Source: PALSA-612 sp963704335 (GTDB lineage Bacteria; Actinomycetota; Thermoleophilia; Gaiellales; Gaiellaceae). From it: a DNA stretch of 64,000 nt. A program made the translations under genes and the position numbers. Every line of letters begins with the position of its first letter. Positions within the stretch are counted from its first letter, which is position 1. The stretch is from contig OY969889.1 of the NCBI GenBank assembly GCA_963704335.1, forward strand, positions 2,914,001 through 2,978,000, given 5' to 3'. Shown piece by piece: positions 44,480-51,733 of this stretch. The notes beneath the pieces were generated by a model. That model saw only the letters and a program-made list of their open reading frames with translations, did no database searches and was not told the origin of the DNA.

Positions 44480-45499
44480 TCAGCTCCTGACGATCCCGAG
44501 CGCGCGCACGGCGCTCACGACGTCGTCCACTCCCGGGAGGACTGCCTCCTCGAGCGTCGGCGCAGCGGGAATGATCCCGTCCCGCGCGGCGATCCGCTCT
44601 ACCGGCCGTTGCAGGTCATCCCAGGCCTCGCTCTGCACGCGTGCCGCGATCTCGGCGCCAACGCCGCCCGTGAGCGTCCCTTCTTCCACCGTGACGAGCG
44701 AGCCCGTGCGAGCGACGGATTCGAGCACGGGCTCGAGATCGAGCGGCCCGAGGCGGCTGAGGCAGACGACTTCCGTGAAGAGCTCGTCCTCGATGATCAG
44801 CCGCACCGCCGCCTCGAGCACGATCGGCAGCATGCCGCCGTACGTGGCGATCGTGGTCTCTCCGCCGGAGAAGCCGTTGCCGGAGAAGGTGAGGGCCGGA
44901 TACGGCCCGTCGGTCTCCCGCGAGCTCAGGTCGCCCAGGCGCCCGTCCACCGGCCGCCGGTTGGGCCGCCCGTACATCAGCTTGTTCTCGATGAAGAAGA
45001 CCGGATCGTCGTCGGCGATCGCCGCGTGCAGCAGCGCCCCGATGTCGTGGCACTCGCTCGGCGCCACGACCTTGATACCGGGAACGCCCAGCAGCACCTT
45101 CTCCAGCGTCTGGCTGTGCGTCGGGCCGTAGCCGCGCCGCCCACCCATCGGCGTCCGCACGACGAGCGGCACGCGCACCTGGTCGTCGAACATCGCGCGG
45201 AACTTCGCGATCCCGTTGACGGTCTGGTCGAAGCCGAGCGCGATGAAGTCGCCGAACATGATCTCGAGGATCGGCCGCCAGCCGCGCAGGGCCATGCCGG
45301 CCGCGACGCCGAAGATCGCACCCTCCGAGACGGGCGTCGCGATCACGCGCTGCGGCCACTTCGTGGAGAGCCCCTGCGTGATCTTGAACGCCCCGCCGTA
45401 CGGGTCGAGGATGTCCTCGCCGAGGAGATAGACGTCGTCGCGGCTCTCGAAAGCCTCGGTCAGCGCCGTGTTGATGACTGCGGCGCAGCGCTCTTCCAC
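44480..45499 (-). CDS. TPP-dependent 2-oxoacid/acetoin-type dehydrogenase, E1 beta subunit
   Basis: The 339-residue product, from GTG 45499, begins CAAVINTALTEAFESRDDVY, then LLGEDILDPYGGAFKITQGL and RVIATPVSEGAIFGVAAGMA with FGDFIALGFDQTVNGIAKF. These are the conserved beta-subunit segments of pyruvate, branched-chain and acetoin dehydrogenases. The C-terminal transketolase-type domain ends VVSAVRALGIVRS. It pairs with E1 alpha 1 bp upstream. Its TGA at 44480-44482 is in frame with the following lipoyl protein. Confidence 0.9.
   Translation of the reverse strand: MEERCAAVINTALTEAFESRDDVYLLGEDILDPYGGAFKITQGLSTKWPQRVIATPVSEGAIFGVAAGMALRGWRPILEIMFGDFIALGFDQTVNGIAKFRAMFDDQVRVPLVVRTPMGGRRGYGPTHSQTLEKVLLGVPGIKVVAPSECHDIGALLHAAIADDDPVFFIENKLMYGRPNRRPVDGRLGDLSSRETDGPYPALTFSGNGFSGGETTIATYGGMLPIVLEAAVRLIIEDELFTEVVCLSRLGPLDLEPVLESVARTGSLVTVEEGTLTGGVGAEIAARVQSEAWDDLQRPVERIAARDGIIPAAPTLEEAVLPGVDDVVSAVRALGIVRS
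44484..44488 (-). promoter_or_regulatory. Shine-Dalgarno AGGAG that supports a CTG start
   Basis: AGGAG on the minus strand lies inside the last codons of the E1 beta gene, seven bases upstream of CTG 44476. No ATG, GTG or TTG exists in frame between the E1 beta stop and the middle of the lipoyl domain, so this site decides the start. Confidence 0.55.
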
Positions 45500-45500
45500 G

Positions 45501-46436
45501 TCAGCCCGCCTCGGGCATGGCCACGGGCGAAGCGTCCGCGTTGGCGATCGCTTCGGTGAGCCGGCGCTCAACCGCGTCCTCGATCGACGTCCGCTGCTCG
45601 TCAGAGAGCCGCGCCCCGGCGACGCCGAGCGGATCGCGCTCGCGCGCCGTCTCGATCTCGGCCGGGTCGCGGTTGTCGTCACCCTTCGAGTGCGGGCTGT
45701 AGCGGTACGTATTGAGGACGAGGAAGAACGGCCGCGTGCTCGTCCGCACCCTGGGCACGATCTCCGCGGCGGCGTCCCACACCCCGGCCACGTCGGTCGT
45801 GTCCAGCTCCGCGGTCTCGATCCCGAAGGCTGCGGCGCGGTCGGGGATGCGCCCGGCCAGCGTCAGATGACTGGGAGTCGACTGCGCGTAGAAGTTGTTC
45901 TCGACCACGACCAGCAACGGCAGGCCCCAGCGCGACGCGATGTTGAGGCTCTCGTAGACGACACCCTGGCCTAGCGTCCCGTCGCCGATGAAGACGACGG
46001 TCACCGCGCCGCTCCCCCGCTCGCGCTCGGCGAGTGCCATCCCGGCGGCGACCGGCACCGTGCTCCCCAGCACGCCGTTCGAGTAGAACCCGTTGTTGCA
46101 GAGGTGCTGACTGCCTCCCTTGCCACCGCAGACGCCGCTCTCGCGCCCCATCACCTCGCCCAGCAGCCCGTCGACATCGTCGGTGAACGCGAGGTAGTGG
46201 CCGTGGCAGCGGTGGTTCGACACGATGAGGTCACGTCCCGGCTCGAGGTGGTCGATGACGCCGACGGCGTTCGCCTCCTGGCCGATGTACGTGTGCGTCG
46301 TGCCCGCGAGCTTGCCGAGCGAGAAGAGCTCGAGCAGGCTTTCCTCGAAGCGCCGGATGAGCACCATCCGCTCGTACAGGCGTGCCAGATCGGCCATCGC
46401 CTGATCTTCGCTCAGCGTCTGCGGTTTGCCTGCCAC
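45501..46436 (-). CDS. TPP-dependent 2-oxoacid/acetoin-type dehydrogenase, E1 alpha subunit
   Basis: The 311-residue product, from GTG 46436, shows the TPP motif VVFIGDGTLGQGVVYESLNI ... VVVENNFYAQST (GDG-x-NN). It also has NHRCHGHYLAFTDDVDGLLG and GGKGGSQHL, where phosphorylation-loop sequences of mitochondrial E1 differ. The substrate cannot be read from sequence. Neither dihydrolipoamide dehydrogenase nor a normal E2 is adjacent; instead the lipoyl/beta-helix fusion and a sulfatase-like gene flank it. Similar E1 pairs occur in some surface-glycan clusters, so a role outside central metabolism is possible. Confidence 0.9.
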   Translation of the reverse strand: MAGKPQTLSEDQAMADLARLYERMVLIRRFEESLLELFSLGKLAGTTHTYIGQEANAVGVIDHLEPGRDLIVSNHRCHGHYLAFTDDVDGLLGEVMGRESGVCGGKGGSQHLCNNGFYSNGVLGSTVPVAAGMALAERERGSGAVTVVFIGDGTLGQGVVYESLNIASRWGLPLLVVVENNFYAQSTPSHLTLAGRIPDRAAAFGIETAELDTTDVAGVWDAAAEIVPRVRTSTRPFFLVLNTYRYSPHSKGDDNRDPAEIETARERDPLGVAGARLSDEQRTSIEDAVERRLTEAIANADASPVAMPEAG

Positions 46437-46458
46437 GACTCGCGAGACCGTACCCGAC

Positions 46459-47661
46459 TCACAGATAGCCCAGATCGGACAGGCGCTGCTCGACGAGCGC
46501 CTCCTCCTCGGCGCTCAGCTCCCGCCGCGAAACTGTCTCCAGCTCGGCGTAGAGCCGTTCGCGGACCTCGCCGGGCACCTCGTTAGCGCGATCGACCAGC
46601 TCGCCAGCGTCCTCGTCCAGCCTGTATGCCTGCTCCTCTCCCGACTGGACGTGAACCGTCATTTTCCAGGGCGGCTGCCGCAGGGCGAGCTGCGACACGG
46701 CACCCTTGTCGGTGCCGGCGATGAAGGCGGGTCGGTCATCGCGCTCCGCGCTCTCGACCACCGGAAGTAGCGATCTGCCGTCGAGCCCGTCGATCGGCGC
46801 GTCCGCAAGCTCGAGCAGCGTCGGCATGAGGTCGACGAGGCTCACCTGTGACGGAATCACGGCCGACCCCACTCGCCCTGGCGCGACGAGGATGAGCGGC
46901 ACGCGGACGATCTCGTCGTAGAGATCGGCGCCGTGCATGTGGTACGTGCCCTTCACCAGCGACTTGTCGGCATAGCGCTCACCCCACGACTCGCCGTGAT
47001 CGGAGACGAACGCAATGGCCGTCTGCTCGCGGAGGCCGAGCTCCTCGAGAGCCTGCAGGAAGCCTGCGAAGTGCTGTTCGGACTCCCGCTCGACGGCCGC
47101 GCGATAGCTGTCGCGCAAGCGCGTCGAGCGCCTCCGGGTCGCCGGACTGGATGCCGGCGATGATGTCTTCCTTCGCCCGCTTCCACTCCTTGCGCTTCGA
47201 GTGGAGAACGCCGTACGGCATGTGCGTCGTCCAGCTGTGGAACCAGAGGCAGAACGGCTTCGCGGCCTCGCTCGCGCAGCCACTCGACGACGCCGTCCAG
47301 CCGCTCGCTCGTGCCCGCGACGTTCGCGTCGCGGGAAGTCGCGGAAGAGGTAGCGCTCGTCGAAGACGAAGCTGCCGGTCTCGTAGCCGTAGGCGGCTGC
47401 CACCGTGAACAGCGAGGGGTGCGCGGGATCGGGCTCCGCGTCCCAGTGCAGGTATCCGTGGTGGTGCGGGTAGAGGCCGGTGATCATCGAGGCCGTGGAG
47501 GGAGCGGTCCATGGCGCCGCGCTGATCGCCTGGTCGAAGCGCGCGCCACCGGCCGCAAAATGGTCGATGGTCGGTGTTGCCACCTGCTGCGCCCCGTAAC
47601 AGCCGACGTGGTCGACGCGCAGGGCGTCCGCGACCCAGACGACGAGGTTCACCTGAGCCAC
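46459..47661 (-). pseudogene. Sulfatase-like (alkaline phosphatase superfamily) gene with about three apparent frameshifts
   Basis: From GTG 47661: NLVVWVADALRVDHVGCYGA and then ATPTIDHFAAGGARFDQAIS. The nucleophile region is APWTAPSTASMITGLYPHHH: threonine occupies the place where sulfatases have Cys/Ser before xPSR, and the Arg is absent, so formylglycine chemistry is unlikely. The frame changes near 47335 (to DANVAGTSERLDGVVEWL), near 47275 (to AAKPFCLWFHSWTTHMPYGV) and near 47125 (back to RDSYRAAVERESEQHFAGFL). The C-terminal part is intact: AFVSDHGESWGERYADKSLV and SLVDLMPTLLELADAPIDG. A phosphodiesterase or phosphoglycerol-transferase-like role is possible. Restored length is about 400 residues. 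Confidence 0.75.
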
Positions 47662-47663
47662 GC

Positions 47664-48122
47664 CTAGCGCTCCCGCAGCGAGCGGTAGAGCGCGAGACTC
47701 CACCAGCGCCAGGCCATGAATGCAAAGAAGACGATCCCGATGACGACCGCCTGCATCGTTCCGAAGACGAGCGCGGTGATGAGGTAGACGACACCGGTGA
47801 AGGCGAGGGCGATGGAGACCGTGCCGGCGATCGCTTCCCTGTTGCCCTTGCGCAGCATGAAGTCCTTGTCGCCCTCGCGGAAGCGCAGACGGTGGTGCGC
47901 CGCCGGCGCGAGGAACAGAACGAGCGCTACGGCCGTCGCCAGGAGCGTCCCGTAGTAGACGTAGCGCTCGTTGTCGTCGAGAGCGCCGAACTGGCCGGTG
48001 AAGCGAATCGCAAGCAGAAAGCCGAAGAGCACCTCGGCGCCGGGAATGAGCGACCGCAACTCCTCGAGCAGCTCGCCGTGCTCGCGCTCGAGCTGCTCTT
48101 TGCGACTCTCGCCGTCCGCCAT
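47664..48122 (-). CDS. DUF6328-family membrane protein
   Basis: The 152-residue product has a charged N-terminal helix (SRKEQLEREHGELLEELRSL) followed by four hydrophobic segments: IPGAEVLFGFLLAIRFTGQF, YYGTLLATAVALVLFLAPAA, IALAFTGVVYLITALVFG and VIGIVFFAFMAWRWWSLALY. The motif APAAHHRLRFREGDKDFML between helices two and three is the family marker. The function is unknown. It ends 3 bp before the sulfatase-like gene start. Confidence 0.78.
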   Translation of the reverse strand: MADGESRKEQLEREHGELLEELRSLIPGAEVLFGFLLAIRFTGQFGALDDNERYVYYGTLLATAVALVLFLAPAAHHRLRFREGDKDFMLRKGNREAIAGTVSIALAFTGVVYLITALVFGTMQAVVIGIVFFAFMAWRWWSLALYRSLRER

Positions 48123-48174
48123 CGTCCTGCGCGAGACTAACGCGGCGTCGTGCCCGGATGAGGGTCGGTAGTAG

Positions 48175-48387
48175 TTAGAGCAGGATCCGGAGGGCCAGCG
48201 GTAGAGAGCAGCCCACCTCGACGAGCGTGCGGGCGGCGTGAAGGTCGACGCGCGACACGGTCAGGAGGAATGCATCGTCCGTGTCGAACCCGAGCGCCCG
48301 GAACTGGTCGAAGCGCCAGCGCGCGACGCGCGTTTCCTCGACTTCAACCTCTTCGACGACATCAAGAGATTCGGCGAACGTGGACAT
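48175..48387 (-). CDS. Small hypothetical protein (70 residues)
   Basis: The frame from ATG 48387 begins MSTFAESLDVVEEVEVEETR and ends SRVDLHAARTLVEVGCSLPL ALRILL. The central part ARWRFDQFRALGFDTDDAFL, the DLHxAxxLVxxGC end and the ALRILL terminus look like a small helical protein family seen repeatedly in actinobacterial genomes of this style; this is recalled, not searched. No function is known. Confidence 0.6.
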   Translation of the reverse strand: MSTFAESLDVVEEVEVEETRVARWRFDQFRALGFDTDDAFLLTVSRVDLHAARTLVEVGCSLPLALRILL

Positions 48388-48516
48388 GGGGCCTGCCTTT
48401 CCGCAGCTGATCGACTACGTGTTGAAACGTCGAGACCGGCGATCTGTTGTTGGCGGAACGTAAGGGTTCGTTTCCACCGCGTTAAGAGGCCCACGCTGTA
48501 ACCTCGCGCGCAAGTC

Positions 48517-49530
48517 ATGACCTACGTTCCGGCTGCCGACCGCTACGACCGCATGGCCTACAGGCGCTGTGGTCACAGCGGCCTGAAGCTCCCTGCCATC
48601 TCGCTCGGGCTCTGGTGGAACTTCGGGCACGATCGGCAGCTCGAGTCGAGTCGGCAGATCGTGCGCCGGGCGTTCAATCTCGGGATCACGCACTTCGACC
48701 TCGCCAACAACTACGGGCCTCCGTACGGTTCGGCGGAGGAGAACTTCGGGACGCTCATGCGTGAGGACCTGCGGCCCTACCGCGACGAGCTCGTTATCTC
48801 GACGAAGGCCGGCTACGACATGTGGCCCGGCCCCTACGGCGAATGGGGCTCCCGCAAGTACCTGCTGGCGAGCCTCGACCAGAGCCTCTCGCGCATGGGC
48901 CTCGAGTACGTCGACATCTTCTACTCGCACCGTTTTGACCCCGAGACGCCACTCGAGGAGACGATGGGAGCGCTCGACGCGGCGGTGCGCCAGGGCAAGG
49001 CGCTCTACGCCGGCATCTCGTCGTACTCGGCGGAGAAGACGCGCGAGGCCGCAGCGATCCTGAGCGACCTCGGTACCCCGCTGCTGATCCACCAGCCCTC
49101 GTACTCGATGCTCAACCGGTGGATCGAGCCCGAGCTGGTCGATGCGATCGGCGAGCTCGGCGTGGGCTGCATCGTGTTCTCGCCACTCGCGCAGGGCATG
49201 CTCACCGACAAGTACCTGGACGGCATCCCCGAGGGCTCGCGGGCGAGCTGGCCGAGCTCGCTGTCGCCGGACCTCCTGACCGACGAGGCGGTGGAGAAGA
49301 TCCGGGCACTGAACGAGATAGCGGCGGCGCGAGGGCAGACCTTGGCGCAGATGGCCCTCGCCTGGACGCTGCGCGACCCGCGGGTGACATCGGCGCTCAT
49401 CGGCGCCTCAAGCGTGCAGCAGCTCGAGGACAACGTCGGCGCGATCGCGAACGTCGACTTCACGGACGAGGAGCTGGCTGAGATCGACCGCTACGCGACC
49501 GACAGCGGCATCAACATCTGGGCCAGCTAG
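48517..49530 (+). CDS. Aldo/keto reductase (YghZ-like)
   Basis: The 337-residue product carries the AKR motif FDLANNYGPPYGSAEENFG (catalytic Asp and Tyr), the lysine in VISTKAGYDMWPG and the His in IFYSHRFDPETPLEE. The NADPH-binding end SALIGASSVQQLEDNVGAI is present. The WPGPYGEWGSRKYLLASLDQ segment is characteristic of the L-glyceraldehyde-3-phosphate reductase branch (YghZ/GPR). It converges on the DCC-protein gene with a 4-bp overlap. About 130 bp upstream (48388-48516) nothing specific is seen. Confidence 0.92.
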   Translation: MTYVPAADRYDRMAYRRCGHSGLKLPAISLGLWWNFGHDRQLESSRQIVRRAFNLGITHFDLANNYGPPYGSAEENFGTLMREDLRPYRDELVISTKAGYDMWPGPYGEWGSRKYLLASLDQSLSRMGLEYVDIFYSHRFDPETPLEETMGALDAAVRQGKALYAGISSYSAEKTREAAAILSDLGTPLLIHQPSYSMLNRWIEPELVDAIGELGVGCIVFSPLAQGMLTDKYLDGIPEGSRASWPSSLSPDLLTDEAVEKIRALNEIAAARGQTLAQMALAWTLRDPRVTSALIGASSVQQLEDNVGAIANVDFTDEELAEIDRYATDSGINIWAS

Positions 49531-49910
49531 GGGTAGCGCCGCGGCGCGGAGCCGTCGGGCACGAGACGGCCCAGGCGGTCCCTGTTGCGCGCGACGGAGG
49601 CATACAGCGCTTCAACCGCCGGCTGCGCGTGGAGCAGTGCCGCCGAGCGCGCGAGTGGCCGGGTTATCGGCAGCCGATCGAGCACGCCCAACGCGGCCGC
49701 GCCTGCCGTGAGCACGCGGCCGTCCGGAAGCACAAGCCGAAGTGATGAGCCACGTTCATCCTCGGAGACGTGCTCGAGCAGCCGGTCGGCAGGCGCGTCT
49801 CTGAGCCCGAGGAGCGCGAGGCTCCCGCGGCGGTCGAGCCCAGCGACGCGACGCGCCGCGAACCGGCAGAGCCTGCAGTCCGCGTCGTAGAGAAGAACCG
49901 AGCGAGGCAC
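49527..49910 (-). CDS. DCC-family (DUF393) thiol-disulfide oxidoreductase-like protein
   Basis: The 127-residue product, from GTG 49910, starts SVLLYDADCRLCRFAARRVA, the DxxCxxC hallmark of the DCC family. SLALLGLRDAPADRLLEHV and the FDGRVLTAGAAAL-like stretch follow. DCC proteins are small thioredoxin-like proteins with little known biochemistry. It is divergent from the ATPase gene across an AT-rich gap. Confidence 0.85.
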   Translation of the reverse strand: MPRSVLLYDADCRLCRFAARRVAGLDRRGSLALLGLRDAPADRLLEHVSEDERGSSLRLVLPDGRVLTAGAAALGVLDRLPITRPLARSAALLHAQPAVEALYASVARNRDRLGRLVPDGSAPRRYP

Positions 49911-49974
49911 CCACTAACGGTACGAGAGAAGAGCCCTGCTTCCGAGGAGCGGAGGCAATGCTGCCATATGCGGC

Positions 49975-50037
49975 GATACATTATGTAGACAGGCATAAGA
50001 CGTGGTTTGATCCATATGTCTTCATGCATAATGTATC
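49975..50037. promoter_or_regulatory. Perfect 11-bp inverted repeat in AT-rich DNA before the ATPase gene
   Basis: GATACATTATG at 49975-49985 and CATAATGTATC at 50027-50037 are exact inverted copies, 41 bp apart. Just inside, TAGAC and GTCTTC extend the symmetry. Two CATATG hexamers also occur. The stretch 49963-50045 is clearly richer in A+T than anything around it. The right arm ends 1 bp before the ATPase ATG. This could be an operator, a promoter with dual sites, or the end of a transferred segment. Confidence 0.6.
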
Positions 50038-50038
50038 C

Positions 50039-51265
50039 ATGCATAGGAAGGCAACGAACCCCTTCACCTTTGGCGACCTCGCCCTCGACGAGGCCTTCAC
50101 GGACCGGCAAGACGAAGTCCGTGAGCTGACCTCCGATATGCGCAACGGGCAGAACGTGCTCGTCTACGCACCTCGTCGTTACGGCAAGTCGTCGCTCGTG
50201 CTGCGGGCGGCCCAGGAAGCAATGCAGCAGAAGGCACTCGTCGGCTACATCGACTTGATGAAGACGCCGACGAAGGAGCGACTTGCTGCAGCGCTGGCGA
50301 AGACGATCTACGCCGACATTGCCTCACCGGTCGATCACGCCTTCGAACGTGCGGCCGAGCTCTTTCGCGGATTGCGCATTCGGCCGACGATGGAGGTCGA
50401 TCCCAGCGACGGGTCGCTGCGTTTCAGTTTCCAGGCCAGCCGGCGGAAAGAGGACATCGACGACACGATCGAGCGCCTGCTCGAGCTGCTCGGTGAGCTT
50501 GCGGCCGAGCGCAAGCGCCGCGTGGTGATCATCTTCGACGAGTTCCAGGAAGTGCTGTCGCTCGACAAGCGGTTTCCGAATCTGATGCGCGCCGTCTTTC
50601 AGGCCCAGCCTGAGGTGAGCCATGTGTACCTGGGCAGCAAGCGGCACATCCTCGAGCGCATTTTCAACGACAAGAACGAGCCGTTCTGGCGCAGTGCCAA
50701 ACAGCTCGAGATCGGGATGATCCCACCGGCCAAGTTCGCGAGCTTCATCCGCGATCGCTTCGTGGGCTCGGGGAAGGGCATCTTCGATGACGCCCTCGAC
50801 CGGATGCTCGAGGCGACGGGCGGACACCCGTACGGCACGCAGGAGCTTGCGTACTTCACATGGGAGCTCGTCCCGTCCGGCGGTGAGGCGTCCGTCGCCG
50901 ACGTCGAGGAGGCACTCAGCCGCGTGCTGCGGTCAGAGCACAACCACTTTGCGCAGCTCTGGGACGACGCATCCCATCCGCAGCGGCTGCTGATGATTGC
51001 CCTGGCCGACGAACCGAGCCGGAATCTCTACTCGTCCGACTACCACTCTCGGCATGAACTCCCGGCGAATCCGACACTGCAGACTGCGCTTGGTGGCCTG
51101 GTGAAGAAGGAGATCGCCGGCCAGAACGGCGACGGGGAGCACTGCGTCATAGAGCCGTTCCTCGCCGAGTGGCTCCTGCGCGAACAGGGCGATTACGGCG
51201 TCGGGCAGCAGCTGCGCAGCGGCACGCCCGAGGGCAAGCAGCCTCGCCCGAGGCGTCGGAGCTAG
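50039..51265 (+). CDS. Archaeal-type AAA ATPase (P-loop, STAND/AAA_14-like)
   Basis: The 408-residue product from ATG 50039 has NPFTFGDLALDEAFTDRQDE at the N-terminus, Walker A APRRYGKSS (about 44-52), Walker B VVIIFDEFQE (about 162-170), and sensor region HVYLGSKRHILERIFND. A winged-helix-like C-terminus follows (LQTALGGLVKKEIAGQ, then EPFLAEWLLRE). This is the archaeal ATPase family, patchily distributed and often in variable regions. The client is unknown. The frame opens at 49958, but the upstream codons lie in the inverted-repeat region. No toxin or nuclease partner is adjacent. Confidence 0.85.
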   Translation: MHRKATNPFTFGDLALDEAFTDRQDEVRELTSDMRNGQNVLVYAPRRYGKSSLVLRAAQEAMQQKALVGYIDLMKTPTKERLAAALAKTIYADIASPVDHAFERAAELFRGLRIRPTMEVDPSDGSLRFSFQASRRKEDIDDTIERLLELLGELAAERKRRVVIIFDEFQEVLSLDKRFPNLMRAVFQAQPEVSHVYLGSKRHILERIFNDKNEPFWRSAKQLEIGMIPPAKFASFIRDRFVGSGKGIFDDALDRMLEATGGHPYGTQELAYFTWELVPSGGEASVADVEEALSRVLRSEHNHFAQLWDDASHPQRLLMIALADEPSRNLYSSDYHSRHELPANPTLQTALGGLVKKEIAGQNGDGEHCVIEPFLAEWLLREQGDYGVGQQLRSGTPEGKQPRPRRRS

Positions 51266-51271
51266 TCTCGG

Positions 51272-51733
51272 TCAGCGGTCTGTGCCTGCCGCGCGGATCT
51301 CGACGACCGTCGCGCGCCACGAGCCGCCGGGCGCCTTGACGTCGACCGTATCGCCGACCCGCTTGCCGAGGACGACCGAGCCGAGCGGCGATGACGGCGA
51401 GACGGTGCCGGCGCCGCCGAGAGCGGATATCTCGACATCGACCCGCGCGCCGGACTCGTCGGCGACGACCACGTGCGACCCCTCGGAGACGACGTCCGCC
51501 GCGCCGTCCTCGACGATCTCTGCATGGTCAAATCGGTCGCGGAGGATCACGATCCGCCGCTCGAGCAGGCCCTGCTCGTTCTTCGCGGCGTGGTACTCGA
51601 AGTTCTCCGAGAGATCGCCGTGAGCGCGAGCTGCGCTGATCGCCTCGACCATCTCCCGGCGCTTAGGGCCCTCGAGCTCCGCGAGCTCGGCGGCGAGGCG
51701 AGCGTGCTGCTCCCGTGTGAGCTTCTCCCCCAT
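51272..51733 (-). CDS. greA: Transcription elongation factor GreA
   Basis: The 153-residue product starts MGEKLTREQHARLAAELAEL. The coiled-coil tip GDLSENFEYHAAKNEQGLLE contains the acidic residues that trigger RNA cleavage in backtracked polymerase. The C-terminal FKBP-like domain shows SSPLGSVVLGKRVGDTVDVK. The ATG at 51733 overlaps the typA stop (ATGA), so both are probably co-transcribed. Confidence 0.95.
   Translation of the reverse strand: MGEKLTREQHARLAAELAELEGPKRREMVEAISAARAHGDLSENFEYHAAKNEQGLLERRIVILRDRFDHAEIVEDGAADVVSEGSHVVVADESGARVDVEISALGGAGTVSPSSPLGSVVLGKRVGDTVDVKAPGGSWRATVVEIRAAGTDR

Noticed and set aside
44474..44490. TGA readthrough or selenocysteine joining E1 beta to the lipoyl protein
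   Set aside because: No SECIS-like structure was evident, and a Shine-Dalgarno at the right distance from CTG 44476 explains separate translation better.
43259..45559. A 766-codon open frame on the plus strand
   Set aside because: It is fully antisense to the lipoyl/beta-helix fusion and E1 beta genes, is rich in Arg/Asp/His as expected from the complement of GC-rich codons, and has no family motif.
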